7,255 nt of DNA from Bryobacterales bacterium. GTDB taxonomy: Bacteria; Acidobacteriota; Terriglobia; Bryobacterales; Bryobacteraceae. The notes under the pieces were generated by a model. That model worked only from the letters and a program-made list of their open reading frames with translations. It was not told the origin of the DNA and made no database searches. Position numbers and translations under genes: made by a program. The DNA lies in assembly GCA_030838885.1 (NCBI GenBank), contig JAUZEU010000644.1, positions 1 through 7,255 on the forward strand. Reading direction: 5' to 3'. Below are positions 6,888 to 7,255 of this stretch, in pieces. Each line of letters starts with the position of its first letter. Within the stretch, counting starts at the first letter, position 1.

Positions 6888-7255
6888 ATGAGACGCGGAC
6901 TGAATTTGCCACCACTTACCCGCCGGGAGGCACTGAACCGGTTTGCCTCGGGATTCGGTATGGCAGGATTTGCGGCCGCCGGACAACCGTTATTGGCCGA
7001 GACCCTGGGAAATCAGGCCCAAGGCAACCCATGGACTCCCAAAGCGCCGCACTTTGCCGCAAGGGCCAAACATGTGATTGTCGTCTTCCTGCAGGGCGGC
7101 CTTTCCCAGGTGGATTCGTTCGATTACAAGCCCATGCTGGACAAGTACGACGGCAAGCCGCTGCCCTATGAAACACCGCGCACAGAATTCGCCACCGGCA
7201 ATCTGATGCGCTCACCGTTCAGCTTTAAGAAGTACGGCAAGAGCGGCATTGAGGT
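6888..7255 (+). CDS. DUF1501 protein, Tat-exported, N-terminal part (runs off right edge)
   Basis: An open frame from ATG at 6888 to the window end encodes 122 complete residues with no stop. Residues 11-37 form a twin-arginine signal: TRREAL (Arg12-Arg13), then a mild hydrophobic stretch rich in Ala/Gly/Phe. The mature part starts the DUF1501 domain: KHVIVVFLQGGLSQVDSFDYKP (about 61-82) and LDKYDGKPLP (84-93). These match the family's usual opening, in which a hydrophobic strand leads into a Gly-Gly and Ser-x-x-Asp motif. DUF1501 is related to the alkaline-phosphatase/sulfatase superfamily, where this first strand carries a metal-binding Asp. I infer Asp76 or Asp79 here, but the catalytic parts lie outside the window. 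Family members are usually 400-500 aa, so roughly a quarter is present. It is co-transcribed with the DUF1553 gene. Tat export suggests folding, perhaps with metal, before secretion. The substrate is unknown. Confidence 0.9.
   Translation, partial: MRRGLNLPPLTRREALNRFASGFGMAGFAAAGQPLLAETLGNQAQGNPWTPKAPHFAARAKHVIVVFLQGGLSQVDSFDYKPMLDKYDGKPLPYETPRTEFATGNLMRSPFSFKKYGKSGIE

Noticed and set aside
6821..7171. 116-codon plus-strand open frame across the junction of the last two genes
   Set aside because: It is out of frame with both the DUF1553 C-terminus and the DUF1501 N-terminus, each of which has clear family motifs and a good start or stop. The DUF1501 frame from 6888 is the real one and simply has no stop within the window.

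Overview
The window looks like chromosome of an Acidobacteriota bacterium, probably of the Bryobacterales/Candidatus Solibacter type. This rests on three things: moderately high GC (judged by eye), a very large Oar-like TonB-dependent receptor with an N-terminal carboxypeptidase-regulatory-like domain and the LPLNGRNF motif that is abundant in that group, and a PSCyt1-DUF1549-DUF1553 gene directly followed by a DUF1501 gene. That gene pair is hugely expanded in Planctomycetes, Verrucomicrobia and Solibacter-like acidobacteria. The taxonomic call is an inference from gene families, not from a marker gene.

Layout: bases 1-85 are a short spacer that may hold the first four codons of a further minus-strand gene (ATG at 13) and a weak hairpin. 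Bases 86-3655 (minus) encode the TonB-dependent receptor, intact, 1189 aa. Bases 3656-3881 are a 226-bp divergent intergenic region with the leaders of both flanking genes and a perfect 10-9-10 inverted repeat. Bases 3882-6878 (plus) encode a 998-aa exported cytochrome-like protein with PSCyt1, DUF1549 and DUF1553 domains. Nine bases after its stop, at 6888, a DUF1501 protein with a twin-arginine signal begins and runs off the right edge.

How they may work together: the receptor should sit in the outer membrane and import a TonB-dependent ligand. The DUF1553 and DUF1501 proteins are exported, by Sec and Tat respectively, and are almost certainly co-transcribed and co-functional. The biochemical role of the DUF1553/DUF1501 pair is not firmly established. 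Polysaccharide or sulfated-glycan metabolism and extracytoplasmic redox chemistry are the usual guesses. The divergent arrangement with a shared palindromic control region hints that uptake and processing might be co-regulated, but this is inference.

No RNA genes, insertion sequences, CRISPR arrays or phage genes were seen. The region is best described as an ordinary metabolic locus built from poorly characterised families. The most interesting points are the two-gene DUF1553/DUF1501 module, its two haem-type CxxCH motifs, its Ala/Pro-rich insertion, and the intergenic palindrome.
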